Source: Fragilariopsis cylindrus CCMP1102 (taxonomy: Eukaryota; Bacillariophyta; Bacillariophyceae; Bacillariales; Bacillariaceae). Taken from it: DNA of 64,000 bases. The notes under the pieces were generated by a model, which did no database searches, was not told where the DNA came from, and saw only the letters and a program-made list of their open reading frames with translations. Position 1 is the stretch's first letter. Every line of letters begins with the position of its first letter. A program made the position numbers and the translations under genes. Below are positions 22,790-33,361 of the stretch, piece by piece. The stretch is taken from NCBI GenBank assembly GCA_900095095.1, contig FMBT01000330.1, positions 186,001 through 250,000 on the forward strand, written 5' to 3'.

Positions 22790-24830
22790 ATGATGAATGA
22801 TAACAATGATAACAATGGCAACAACCACGACGACCAAGACGATAACGAAAACGAAAACAAAAACAATCAACAAGATGAAGGCGAAGATGAACATGAACAT
22901 GATTATATGTCTCTTTATCCTATGGCAGCAGTAGGCGACGATGATGGTGATGGTGATGATGATGGTGATGGTGATGATGATGATATAACGACTGTAGCAA
23001 ACCGAGTAACGTCTTCATCGTCATCATCATCGCAGATCAAACAAGAGTTTGTCAAAGATGAAAATAATGATAGTAGTATCACCAATAATAGCAGCAACAG
23101 TAGCAGCAACAACAACAACAGCATCGTCGAGGAGGAGAAGGAGGAAAACTACGATTCTAGTGATGATGAGGCAGTCGAACGAAGGATGCATAATAATAAC
23201 CGCGCTGCTTATACTGCTGCCGGAATGAATAGAAAAGAGAAAGAGAAGGGAAAGAGCAACACGAAGAAAAAGAAGAGAATAATTACGGGCCCAAATAATA
23301 ATGATAATGGTAACGACGATGGTGATGATGATACCTGTCGCGAAATACGACACAAAATTACAGCAACTCGTTTGAGGAAGAAAACACGACACAATGAAAG
23401 AAACTATGATGAGTCTAGCAGTAGAAAACAAAAACATTGTCGTGATGATGATGACGAAAACGATGACGACAAAAACGTTGACGACGACGATGATGATGAT
23501 GATGATGACGATGGAGATGGTGATGATGATGATGATGGCAATGACAATGGCAATGACAATATGAATGACGATGACGATGTCAATGACGTTGACAATGAAA
23601 GTAAACCACCGGCTAAAAAGAAGATGAGACGCCATCTATCAAACGATCCCTTCACGAATCCCGTGGGAGGTATTGATGATAATGATGATACAGATGATGG
23701 TGACAAGAAGTACAACAAAGATTCTGATGATGATGATGATGGCAACAATGCTGTATCGTCCACAAAATCAAAAAAAAGGAAAAGATACAGTGGGACGATG
23801 TACATTGTTTGATGATAAAAGATGGGAACAAAAATTCCAACGTCTTATTACGTACAAAAAACGGCACAAGTCTACCAATGTGCCTAGCAAGTACAAAAAA
23901 GATCCAAAACTTGGATCATGGGTGCATAATCAAAGGAAGTTATACAAGAACAATGAACTTTCTGAAGAGCGAATCAATCATCTTGAATCAATTGGTTTTG
24001 CTTGGGACTTGCATAATACGCAATGGATGGAAATGTATCAGAGACTCGTTGCGTACAAAAAACAGCACAAGTCTACCAATGTGCCTAAAATGTACAAAAC
24101 AGATCCAAAATTCGGATCTTGGGTTCTTTCTCAAAGGCAGTTCTACAAGAACAATGAACTTTCTGAAAAGCGCTTGCAACTCCTAAATGCAATCAATTTT
24201 GTTTGGTCAGCGAAAAATGCATGGGTGGAAATGTATCAGAGACTCGTTGCGTACAAAAAACAGCACAAGTCTACCAATGTGCCTAGCAAGTACAAACAAG
24301 ATCCAAAACTCGGAACATGGGTTTATTCTCAACGGCAGTTCTACAAGAATAATGAACTTTCTGAAGAGCGGATCAATCATCTTGGATCACTTGGTTTTGT
24401 GTGGAATCAACATGATGCGAAATGGACTGAGATGTATATTAAGCTGGTGGAATACAAGAGGCAACATCATGGTTCAACGCTAGTACCTATAGGATATACG
24501 GAAGACCCTTCTTTTGGGAGATGGGTCTCTAAACAAAGTTACGCCTACAACGAAGGTAACATGTTGGAAAAGCGCTTGAAACTTCTTAACTCAATTGGTT
24601 TTGTTTGGAATTCACTTGATGTACAATGGACGGCGATGTATAATAAACTGGTGGAGTACAAGAGGCAACATCATGGTTCAACGACAGTACCACAACGATA
24701 CATGGAGGATCCGCAGCTTGGACAATGGGTACGTGCTCAACGCAAGAATAATAAATTAACGGATAAACGCATGGAACTTCTTAATTCCATCAATTTTGTT
24801 TGGTCAGTGAAAAAGGCCTCCATTTCATAA
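22790..24830 (+). CDS. five-repeat helicase-associated (HA) domain protein, frame broken
   Basis: The 5' part (22790-23812) reads an acidic protein of Asp, Asn and Lys runs with basic clusters (KKKKRIITG, KRKRYSG). The 3' part, in the next frame and open to 24830, holds five tandem repeats of about 68 residues with the helicase-associated pattern: W-x-x-M/K-Y/F-Q-R-L, YK-x-x-H, NVP or VP, DP-x-x-G-x-W-V, Q-R, then L-x-x-I-x-F-x-W. These repeats are abundant in diatoms, bind nucleic acid in other settings, and are thought to be DNA-binding; the protein is probably nuclear. Repeats 2 and 3 are very similar to each other and 4 to 5, so they arose by recent duplication. The change of frame falls at or near a run of eight A at about 23770-23777; reading one A fewer joins the parts. 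It may be an assembly error, a recent pseudogene, or a slippage site. Confidence 0.75.
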
Positions 24831-25093
24831 AACTTGTACTTGGAATTGATGTCTGGCAAGATATTTATCTTTGCGAAACGTTGAAGATGTTGACGAGCGT
24901 CATGGTTGATGATTAGAAGTAATATTGGATTCAATAGTCGAACGGGTGCCAAACTTGCTTACGGTTGTGATCCCATATGTGCTGAAAGTATGACAAGTCG
25001 TCTGTGGTACGGATACTTGGCCTAGTGTATTTGATTTCGCTGCACAAGATCTTTATGTCTAACATCATCAAAGAGATAGTAATTCCGATTGGA

Positions 25094-25208
25094 AAAGGCG
25101 CTGGAAACATCTGAATACAATCCATTTTGATTGGTCAGCGCAAGGGTAACTTATCGGGTTCGATCTGAATGCAATTAATTTTGTTTGGTCAGCGAAGAAG
25201 AATGCTTC
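25094..25208 (+). pseudogene. remnants of two further HA-repeat ends
   Basis: The DNA at 25094-25140 and 25164-25208 resembles the end of the HA repeats at 24170-24225: each reads a version of LNAINFVWSA. Between and before them no repeat body is open. They look like the decayed leftovers of extra repeat units that once followed the gene, or of a neighbouring HA gene. Confidence 0.6.
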
Positions 25209-25407
25209 TTTCCGGCTGTGTTTAAATCATTGCAGTATAGTAAGTACTACGTAAGACCTACAGCGCAATTGATTTTCTACTATGCTATTACTAGATCTTT
25301 CTATTTAAAAGGGACTGTAGGTAGTTTTTAAAAAAGGATTATCCTAAAGCTACTATTATATATCTACAGTATTGAATATTATGATCTGTCGCACTTCGTT
25401 CAATAAA

Positions 25408-25611
25408 AGTATTCAATAGTATCATAAAATATATTACGACTTCCGTTTTTTTGTAGTCCTGTTTGATTTAATCTGATGATGATGGTCTTTATCCGTGGTT
25501 GCTGTTGGAAAGTATTCAATAGTATCAGAATATATTACAACTTTCGTTTTTGTAGCCCTGTATGATTTATATCTGATGATGATGGTCTTTTATTCGTGGT
25601 TGCTGTTGGAA
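25408..25611. repeat. diverged direct tandem repeat of about 102 bases
   Basis: Copies 25408-25510 and 25511-25611 share AGTATTCAATAGTATCA at the start and GTGGTTGCTGTTGGAA at the end, with roughly ten differences between. They lie just downstream of the stop codon of the receptor gene, so they are probably in its 3' flank. Confidence 0.85.
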
Positions 25612-25626
25612 TTGTTGATGTTAACA

Positions 25627-27138
25627 TTAGTAAATCGTAAGTTCTTCTCCAAGTAAACGAAACCATGTGATAAGGAAGAATTCGATCCTGTTATTACCAT
25701 GTTGTTGCTGTTGCTTAGTTCGGGATGCTGATGCTGATGCTGATGTTGTTGCTGTTGCATTAGCCGTTGTTGTTGATAACGATAATGACGATGACTGTTG
25801 TTGCTGTAGTTGTAGTTGTTTACGTTGTTTGGTAAATTTAGGACGTAAGTATACAATCAAATTAAGTAAACCCTGAATGGGAATAACAAATGCAGTTATA
25901 AACAGGAATCCGTACGTAATTTTATCACTTGATATTAAGAATGTTATCTGAAATATTGTTGGGAATATCCATGTAAATAAAAATGCGCCCATATAATATA
26001 ATGCTTGATGTAAAATTACGGTTGTATGCTTCAATTGATTACGATTCCTACGTATACTATTAAGAATACCACTACCAGCAATGGAAGTTGAAGCAGCAGC
26101 TAATGATGATCCACTTTTTGTGCTTTCGTTCCTATTCTTGGCGTCATAATCACCATCGCTGTCGTCATCGCTATCATCGTAATCGCTATCGTCATTGTTG
26201 TCGTCTATGTTGTCGTCATTGTCGTCGTTGTTATTGTTGCTGGTGTTGTTGGTAGTAGCGTTATTTTTGGTTTCTTGATCTTCTCTTGCTTGTTGCTGGG
26301 ATGTAGTAGTAGCAGTAGTAGGTGTTGCTGTTGTTGTTATTGTCGTAGTATGTCGCTGAGATTTCTTTTCAATTGATCGAACATATCTTACTAAAATAAA
26401 CATTAATATACCAATAATAATTATTACTATCCATAATGGACCATAATAAAAGATAAATCTATACAATGATGCATTATCACCACGTTCACAGTTTGGTGTA
26501 GATTCGAATGATGAGTTCCATGTTTCTTGACAACCTAATGGTTTGGGTGCAATCCAACAATCCCAACCAGCTGGATTGTATATACCTAAAACAGCCATTG
26601 CTGTTGCGGTACCTATACCAACAAATATTGCGAGCGCGTGCATGTATGGTTCGATCGTTACTATTTGCTTCCTTGAATATTGATAAGCAACAACCAGTAC
26701 ATAATATATTGATAGATTTAAATTATACATAACAGAGACAAATGAAAACTGTGTAAAGAAACCTTGTACGGAACATGTGGTTTGATTCCCAATTGCACCA
26801 TACACATCTGGTGTACCCTTTGGTATTGGCCACGTTGTACAGAACCATGCTATTGATGCTACTAAATCACCAATACCTAAACCTAAAATCAATCGATGAT
26901 ATGTACCTTTATATGATCTTCCTGTTCCACTTCTTCTTGGATTGTTTTTGCGTTGCCTCCTTTGTCGAACTAATTCTTTTATAGTTAAATAAATAATACA
27001 TGATGACCCCAATATTGATGCGAATGCTGTGAACTTTGGTGCAATCGCTAATGCAATCTCTTTTGACGAATATTCGCTATTATTAGATTCCTCCAACGAC
27101 GATGACGATGATGATGATGATGATGATGATGATGACAT
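25627..27138 (-). CDS. seven-transmembrane receptor-like protein
   Basis: A single-exon frame of 503 residues from ATG. After a Ser-run N-terminus, seven hydrophobic segments are seen: about 30-52, 78-100 (LILGLGIGDLVASIAWFCTT), 118-145, 160-185, 225-250, 365-388 and 395-415. The loop before helix 3 has TCSVQG and the loop between helices 4 and 5 has several Cys (DCWIAP, GCQETW, NCERGD) that can form disulphides. The third cytoplasmic loop is long and carries a Thr, Asn and Asp insert. The pattern fits the cAMP-receptor/secretin-like GPCR group that diatoms carry in many copies. Such receptors signal at the plasma membrane through heterotrimeric G proteins; the ligand is unknown. The C-terminal tail is Gln, Ser and Ala rich. 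Length is typical apart from the inserted loop. Confidence 0.75.
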   Translation of the reverse strand: MSSSSSSSSSSSSSLEESNNSEYSSKEIALAIAPKFTAFASILGSSCIIYLTIKELVRQRRQRKNNPRRSGTGRSYKGTYHRLILGLGIGDLVASIAWFCTTWPIPKGTPDVYGAIGNQTTCSVQGFFTQFSFVSVMYNLNLSIYYVLVVAYQYSRKQIVTIEPYMHALAIFVGIGTATAMAVLGIYNPAGWDCWIAPKPLGCQETWNSSFESTPNCERGDNASLYRFIFYYGPLWIVIIIIGILMFILVRYVRSIEKKSQRHTTTITTTATPTTATTTSQQQAREDQETKNNATTNNTSNNNNDDNDDNIDDNNDDSDYDDSDDDSDGDYDAKNRNESTKSGSSLAAASTSIAGSGILNSIRRNRNQLKHTTVILHQALYYMGAFLFTWIFPTIFQITFLISSDKITYGFLFITAFVIPIQGLLNLIVYLRPKFTKQRKQLQLQQQQSSSLSLSTTTANATATTSASASASRTKQQQQHGNNRIEFFLITWFRLLGEELTIY

Positions 27139-27732
27139 GATTGATTACTTTGCTTGGACTGATATAATGTTCTCTCTTTCTTTCTTTCTTTCTTTCACCT
27201 TCTCTCTCTTTCTCTTTCTATGTTACATTCACTCTCAGTAACACCTGACTTCTATGATTGCGTTCTTGCATGTTAAAATAAATCAAAGAATATCGCCTAC
27301 ATACTTTTCACTTCGATCCAAATCGTCGACAATCGAGGTGGCGTCTTCGCAGATTGATTCAGTTTTCGCGTCCGTGTTCTTTTTTGGCACGATGAGTTTA
27401 ATCAGTCAATTGAGAAGTTTCTTGTTTACTGTATTGCGGAGAATTAGACTAATTATTAATTAGGGAAGGCAAGAATATTTAAAGCGTTTGTTCTTTGGCA
27501 TATATCATGCGGTTCCATTTCAGCATTTGGCTGCTCATAACAAGCTGTGAGTAACGGACAGACGTTCCGAAGTTTTGCATTTCTTAACGAGAGTAGACTG
27601 TACTGTAACTGGTAGTAGAGCGAAAGAAGAAAGAAGCAAGATATTGTGCACATCAATCATACATATCACACACTACGGTACCGCATACCGGTATTAGGGA
27701 AGATAAAAAAGACACTAGCAAGAAGGCTCATC
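27139..27732. promoter_or_regulatory. shared 5' region of receptor and dioxygenase-like genes
   Basis: About 590 bases between divergent genes. It begins with a TCTTTC microsatellite at 27172-27200. Short frames at 27254-27463 and 27456-27656 show no domain features. Nothing else recognised. Confidence 0.4.
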
Positions 27733-28347
27733 ATGAAACATATAAGATATCTAGCACCAATAGTAACGGCGACCTTTTGCAATAGTAGTGCCAATCGCGT
27801 AAGGTTCCTGGTAAGTGGTTTTCATCCTTCAAGCACCACCGTAGCAGGATCGCCCCCACGAAGAAAGAACGAAGATGATGCTGAGTGGATGAGGGGAAGA
27901 ACCACCCTTCTTCGCACGACCTTCAACGACGATAATAACGAAGGTGGTGGTGGTGGTAATTTTGATGTAAATGAACAGCAACCAATTTTTACATTAAAAC
28001 AACGCAATCCTTATGATGTTCACGTATACTATGATGGTGAAGATGAACGACAAGAAGCAATGGATTTACAAAGAAAAATGCAAGAAAATTTCGATTGGAT
28101 GAGATTTTATGGTCCAAAAGAAAGACCAATCGGACCACATCCTGTACCAATGTGGGAGGCAGATTTTGGCAGCTATGATAATAGACATATGTGGGTAGAT
28201 GTTCGTGACTTTATTGAGAAAGAACACGGGACGTTATCCGTGTTGATCCATCCTCATTCATCGGATGGTGATTATGCTGATCATACGAAAAATGCATTTT
28301 GGGCTGGTGAAATTCTGGACTTACGAATTGAAGGATGGAGAAGATAA
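27733..28347 (+). CDS. DOPA 4,5-dioxygenase-like protein
   Basis: I start at the ATG at 27733; the frame is open further upstream, but that stretch has no ATG. The 204-residue protein has an N-terminus of about 90 residues that may be a targeting sequence with a Gly run, then a compact domain with the family motifs: YDVHVYYDGEDE, then RPIGPHPVPMWEADF, then GTLSVLIHPHSSDGDYADHT and FWAGEILDL. The His residues in DVH, GPHP, LIHPH and DHT are the expected metal-binding and catalytic positions of the DOPA_dioxygen family (PF08883). Members cleave catechol rings such as L-DOPA, as in betalain biosynthesis and fungal muscaflavin, although most bacterial and algal homologues have no known substrate. 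Family length is usually 110-150 for the domain. The role here is unknown. Confidence 0.8.
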   Translation: MKHIRYLAPIVTATFCNSSANRVRFLVSGFHPSSTTVAGSPPRRKNEDDAEWMRGRTTLLRTTFNDDNNEGGGGGNFDVNEQQPIFTLKQRNPYDVHVYYDGEDERQEAMDLQRKMQENFDWMRFYGPKERPIGPHPVPMWEADFGSYDNRHMWVDVRDFIEKEHGTLSVLIHPHSSDGDYADHTKNAFWAGEILDLRIEGWRR

Positions 28348-28561
28348 TTTTTTTAATTCTTATAAAAATTGTGATTTGGGACCATAATATTCAAATGATA
28401 GAGAAAGGGAGGAAAGATAAAAGCTGTTGTACTCTCATCTCGAATAGCAGGTATATATTATTTTTGTATATATCTTAGAAACAAATGGTCTTCGTTATAT
28501 TAACAATAATACTACTATAAATTTTCTTCATATTCGATCAATATCATAATTGACCGTCGAC

Positions 28562-29441
28562 TTATTCCCATGCAAAGTATATCGATCTAATATTGCTTAT
28601 AAAAGGTGGACGGACGTATGAGAAAATTCCACCTGTCATCGTAGGAACAAGCTGGAAATTCTGAAGATCAATACGGGCGAACAACGGATCGTCCATCACT
28701 AGCCATAACCCTGGCAGTAGCGTGAACGCGGTAATTTCGATTATTCGAGTAATACAGATCAATTTGATTAGCCTGTCACTGTGACGGCTGATCAACTCCA
28801 GCGTAGATTTGGATACATTCGTTTCGGCCCTATCAGTGAACGTTTCAACAAAATCTAACGGTCTAGATACTTCACCGATCATCAGAGTAGTAACTGAATG
28901 TATGGCGAGATCCAAATAAAACGCATTCATCCAGATCGCGTATATCATTCCATAAAGAATAAATTTCATAGCATAGTTTTAGATCTGACGTACCAAATGC
29001 TCCGCCTACCGTCAAAATCAAAATAGTAACTGAATAGACTGCGAGTTATCCAAGATTCATCCGGGTCACCGAGATATACCAGATGGAGACATATGTTTAA
29101 CAATATCGCAGCATTTATGACACGACTTTCCCCTTCGATGTGATTTGGTACTACAACTTGAAGTCCATTCGCTGGATTCTTATCCATCTTGACGATTGGT
29201 ATCATTTTGTTTTTTATCTCGAGATGAACATTTCTTTGCGACTGCTATTTGCGAACGATACGTTCCGTCCGTAGTAGTGACGATGGGTCTTTGTTGTATC
29301 TTGTAGACAAAAAATCTTCTGAAGATATCGAAGTTGTAGTGTGATTGGAATGGGTACAAGAAAAGCAGCGCAATTCAATATTTCCAATTGAGATACAGCG
29401 GCAATCAGTGAGACGTTGAATAAGAAGAATATATTATTCAT
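28562..29441 (-). CDS. unrecognised membrane-protein gene in pieces
   Basis: Three ATG-started frames follow each other on the minus strand: 29214-29441 (75 residues), 28966-29205 (79) and 28562-28969 (135), the last two overlapping by four bases. They read hydrophobic stretches (NIFFLFNVSLIAAVS; MKFILYGMIYAIWMNAFYLD; LIKLICITRIIEITAFTLLPG) separated by polar loops (VVPNHIEGESRV, DFVETFTDRAETNVSK). The arrangement fits a multi-exon membrane protein, or a gene broken by small indels. A GTACGT donor within the middle frame supports an intron, with an AG near 28860 as one acceptor, but I could not settle the model. No family is recognised. Confidence 0.4.
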
Positions 29442-30016
29442 GTTATATTGTACTGCGTGTAACGTAGAAAACGAGGAGCTGGAGGAGGAGAGAGCTGAAC
29501 CTTATGTGAGAATTCTATTAAATACAATCTCAGTAGAATGTGTTTGCTACGGGACAATATAATGCTACTTGTATCAATGGTATGATATTGTCTTGCCCTG
29601 GTCTATGAAAACTCAGTGATAAGTCTTCTGATCTCCACACCAGTGATAAAAGTCTCTTGATCTCCAGGCTCGATCAATAATGAACTATCTCTATTCGATC
29701 ATCGTTGTTGCTTTTATTTTAAAATTCGAGGTTTCATGTGTGAAGCGAAGTTTTTAAGGGTGTTACGGGAAATAAAATTATTTTTTATAGAACTTGAGTG
29801 ATGCGCGAGTAGAGTGCGCGTAAAGCACGAGAAATTGAATGGAGGAGATCTCGACATCGAGAAATAACAGATGTTGATATTATATATTATTCCGCAGTAT
29901 TCTATGATTGCAGATCCTCAAAACATCAAAAGCAAAACATCATCATTATTCTTATTTCTTCGATTACGAATTGTAATACGGTAGAACGAAGAAAAGAAGA
30001 GAAAACGTTTAGCAAG
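29442..30016. promoter_or_regulatory. 5' region, nothing recognised
   Basis: Lies between the unrecognised membrane gene and the ABC-F gene, which point away from each other. AT-rich, with two GATCTCCA boxes near 29630 and 29657 that repeat AGTGATAA(A)GTCT sequence. No gene. Confidence 0.4.
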
Positions 30017-32708
30017 ATGGTTCTTAAACTGCTAGTTCAACTAGTTGTGTTGACATCGTCGTCGATGATTCTATGTCCTGTAGATGCCTTCGCACCGACA
30101 TCACCGGCGTTGTCATTGATGCATTCGACGTCGTCGTCGGCGTCGTCGTTGTCGTCGCCTCTCGTAGTGTTGTCAGGAAAGAAAAACAAGAGAAAAGGAG
30201 GAGGTGGTGGTGGCGGTTATAGTGGTGGCGGAGGACAACAACCAAAGCAAGAAAAACAATCAGTACAAGATCAAAGATTCGATGCGGCGACTCGACAATT
30301 TATGTTTACACTTACTGGATTATCAAAAACATTACCAGACAAATCAAAGAAAATTTTAGACAACATCCATTTGAGTTTTTATCCCGGTGCAAAGATTGGT
30401 ATTGTTGGATTAAATGGAAGCGGGTAAGAAGAAGAGAAAAATAAAAAAGATATACAGACAAGAACTCCTCGACTAGGACATATCCCTTCGGTGTGTGTAG
30501 TATGTATCTTCTCCTTGTTTCTAACTACAATATAATTCTCTTGTTTTGCATTCTTCTCCAATCCTCTTTACCGCAACACACATGCAATATACTATACTAT
30601 ACTATACTATACTATACAATACACTATAAAACAAACAACAAAAGAAAATCGACTCTACTAAAAATTATGGCGGGAGTCGATGAAGAATATGATGGTTTGG
30701 CAAGGCCGTTACCGGGCGCTTCGATTGGGTATTTATCACAAGAACCAGTTTTGGAACACGCAACCGTACAAGAAAATATTGACGAGGCAATGAAATCTTC
30801 TCAAATTATTTTAGATCAATACAATGAAAAATCAATGAAGTTAGCTGATCCTGATATAACTGATGAGGAAATGACAAAGACCCTGGAGGATATTGAAAAA
30901 TTGAATGATATAATCGAAGCTGGTGATTTATGGGAATTAGATAGAGTTGTATCGAGAGCGATGGATGCTCTTCGAGTACCCGCCGGAGATGCTATCGTTG
31001 CCAATTTAAGTGGTGGAGAAAAACGTCGGACGGCTCTTTGCAGATTGTTGTTAGAAAACCATGATATGCTTTTATTGGATGAACCGTAAGTGTAAACTCT
31101 ACAAGTACAATGTATCGGTGTCAATGTTGGGATGAGAATCTTTTTCTGTTTTTACATTCATCAGACAGATCTATTTTCGACTCACTCACACAATACAATG
31201 TCTTTTATCCCAGAACGAATCACCTCGATGCTGAATCAATTCAGTGGCTCGAAACTTATTTAGATAAATTCACAGGAACAGTTGTTTGTATTACTCATGA
31301 TCGTTATTTCTTGAATAATTGTGCGGGATGGATCTTAGAATTAGGTAAGATTCGATTGATTCGATATCTATGATCGTTTGATATATATTTTTGATTTTTC
31401 TTTGCATCGTCATTTGTAAGGCATCTAACTCATCTTGGTGTGTCTCAATTATAGATCGAGGTAAGGGTTACCCCCACGAGGGAAATTATGAAACATTTTT
31501 AGAAACAAAAACAAAACGTCTTGAAGAAGAGAAAAAAAGTGATACAGCCGCAGGAAAGGCGGTATCGAACGAACTGGAATGGATCCGAACAAATCCCAAG
31601 GCCCAAGGAACCAAGTCGAAGGCTCGTCTTAAGAGATACGACGAATTATTACTAGCAGCAGCACCTACCGAATTAAGAAACAATGGACAGATATACATTC
31701 CTCCTGGTCCAAGATTGGGAAATGTCGTAGTAGATGTTGTCAACCTGAAAAAATCGTTCGGGGATCGATTATTAATCGACGATTTAAGTTTTTCATTGCC
31801 ACCTGCTGGTATCGTTGGAGTTGTCGGTCCAAATGGAGCTGGTAAGAGTACTCTCATTAATATGATCATCGGAAAAGAAGAACCTGATAGTGGATCAATC
31901 ACACTCGGTGACACAGTTAAAATTGTCTCCGTCGGTCAGGAACGAATGGATGAATTAAATTCCGAAAAGACTGTGTACGAAGAAATTTCTGATAATTTAG
32001 ATGAAATAGAGCTAGGTGACACATCTGTCATGTCGCGTGCGTATCTTTCGTGGTTTGGTTTCAAAGGGCAAACCCAACAAGCTAAGGTAAGAAAATGCTA
32101 CTACTTTTAGTTCTTGGTGGCTGATTTGTTGTCGTTATTGTCGTTATTGTTGTTGTTGTTGTTGCCAGGCTGTCCCAAAGAGGGGCTGCAAAAAGAGAAG
32201 ATTCCAAGACTGGCATACCTTTTCTCACTTCCAATTTTTTCCCTATGTACTCTTTAAAATTTGATCAGGTTGGAAATTTAAGTGGAGGAGAACGAAATCG
32301 TGTACAGTTAGCTAAGTTATTGAAAGCAGGAGGTAACATGATTATCCTCGATGAGCCGTCTAACGATCTTGACGTGGAAGTATTGCGAAGTCTTGAAGAA
32401 GCCCTGTTAAATTTTGCGGGAAGTGCATTGGTTGTTAGTCACGACCGTTATATGCTTAACAGACTTTGTACACACAGTAAGTTTTATCTTATTTCAATGT
32501 CATACCGTACCATTTTACCCAGTGTCTACTAAATTATTTTACTTACCGATCCCCCCCTCCCCATCCCTTTAAAGTTCTTGCTTGCGAGGGTGATTCCAAA
32601 TGGACCTTCTTTCCAGGTAATTATGCTGAATACGAGGCCAACCGCAAGGAGCGCCTCGGCGAAAGTAGCATCAAGCGCATTACATACGCTCCGTTGGCAA
32701 ATGCATAA
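30017..32708 (+). CDS. plastid-targeted ABC-F ATPase, EttA-like
   Basis: Six exons: 30017-30423, 30645-31085, 31214-31344, 31455-32086, 32269-32476 and 32575-32708. All five introns obey GT-AG and the sum gives 650 residues. The start is a hydrophobic signal peptide ending VDAFAP, the diatom plastid-import motif with the key Phe, then a Ser-rich transit region. Two ATPase domains follow: Walker A GLNGSGKST, signature LSGGEKRR and Walker B LLLDEPTNHLD in the first; [17 protein letters not shown] and [11 protein letters not shown] in the second. Membrane helices are absent, as expected for ABC-F. EttA-type proteins bind the ribosome E site and tune translation elongation, here presumably on plastid ribosomes. 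Walker A of domain 1 is split by intron 1, and Walker B by intron 2, which makes the gene easy to misannotate. The last exon carries [17 protein letters not shown], the family C-terminal motif. Confidence 0.93.
30589..30617. repeat. ACTAT pentanucleotide microsatellite
   Basis: Five to six copies of a five-base unit in intron 1 of the ABC-F gene. Confidence 0.85.
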
Positions 32709-33361
32709 ATAATGATAGGTGGCGTTTCATAAATACGTGCACAGATAACAATTATTAACTGGCAATTCAATTCAATTCAATTTGAAGTAACATACAATTT
32801 CTATTAATTAATTACTATTTTAAACCATTGAATTTTTCTACGAAAAACAATATTGTTTCAGAACAAGGATGCAGAGAGCGAAGCACATGCGAGAATCAAT
32901 TGTCATATGGTTTCCCGAGTGATCGATTACAATTATTCAAACGAGCAAGAACATAATGCTTTTACTTCGTACATCTCCCTAAGGCTGTGTGATACATACA
33001 CCAATTGTTAATAGACGAGACCACAATACAGACTACTACTAGACACTACCTGTACCTATTAGTAGAGAAATTGAAAAAAAAATCTTTATCCCCTATTCTG
33101 TCCCCCGCCTCCTTTCTATCCCCCCCCCGGGCCTCCCCCTATTGTGTCGAGCGAAAGCATTTTTTTTAAAATTCAAAATTCACATATCTTCATTCTTCTA
33201 AACAAAAACACCTCACATACAAGTATAGTAGAAGCAAACAAAAGAATAATAGACACAGGAAGTCAAATTGCAGTAACAGATAAGCTAGGATTCGTTTGTG
33301 TGGAGAAAGTACTCAGTTCAACTTTTCCAAGAGCTGATAAATCAGAATTAGAATCACTATT
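32709..33361. other. intergenic, C-rich tract
   Basis: About 650 bases between two plus-strand genes. It has a C-rich tract at 33085-33140 with a run of nine C. The frame at 33144-33365 overlaps the PPPDE start by four bases and has no recognisable content; it is probably 5' leader. Confidence 0.5.

Larger units (their letters stand above)
24831..25626. other. intergenic with HA-repeat remnants and a tandem duplication
   Basis: Downstream of the HA gene. Two decayed HA-repeat ends and a diverged direct repeat of about 100 bases are listed separately. No intact gene is seen; a short minus-strand frame at 24931-25125 has no features. Confidence 0.6.

Noticed and set aside
22915-23867. Several long minus-strand frames opposite the acidic region
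   Set aside because: They are Ser, Val and Ile-rich shadows of GAT and GAC repeats coding for the Asp run on the plus strand.
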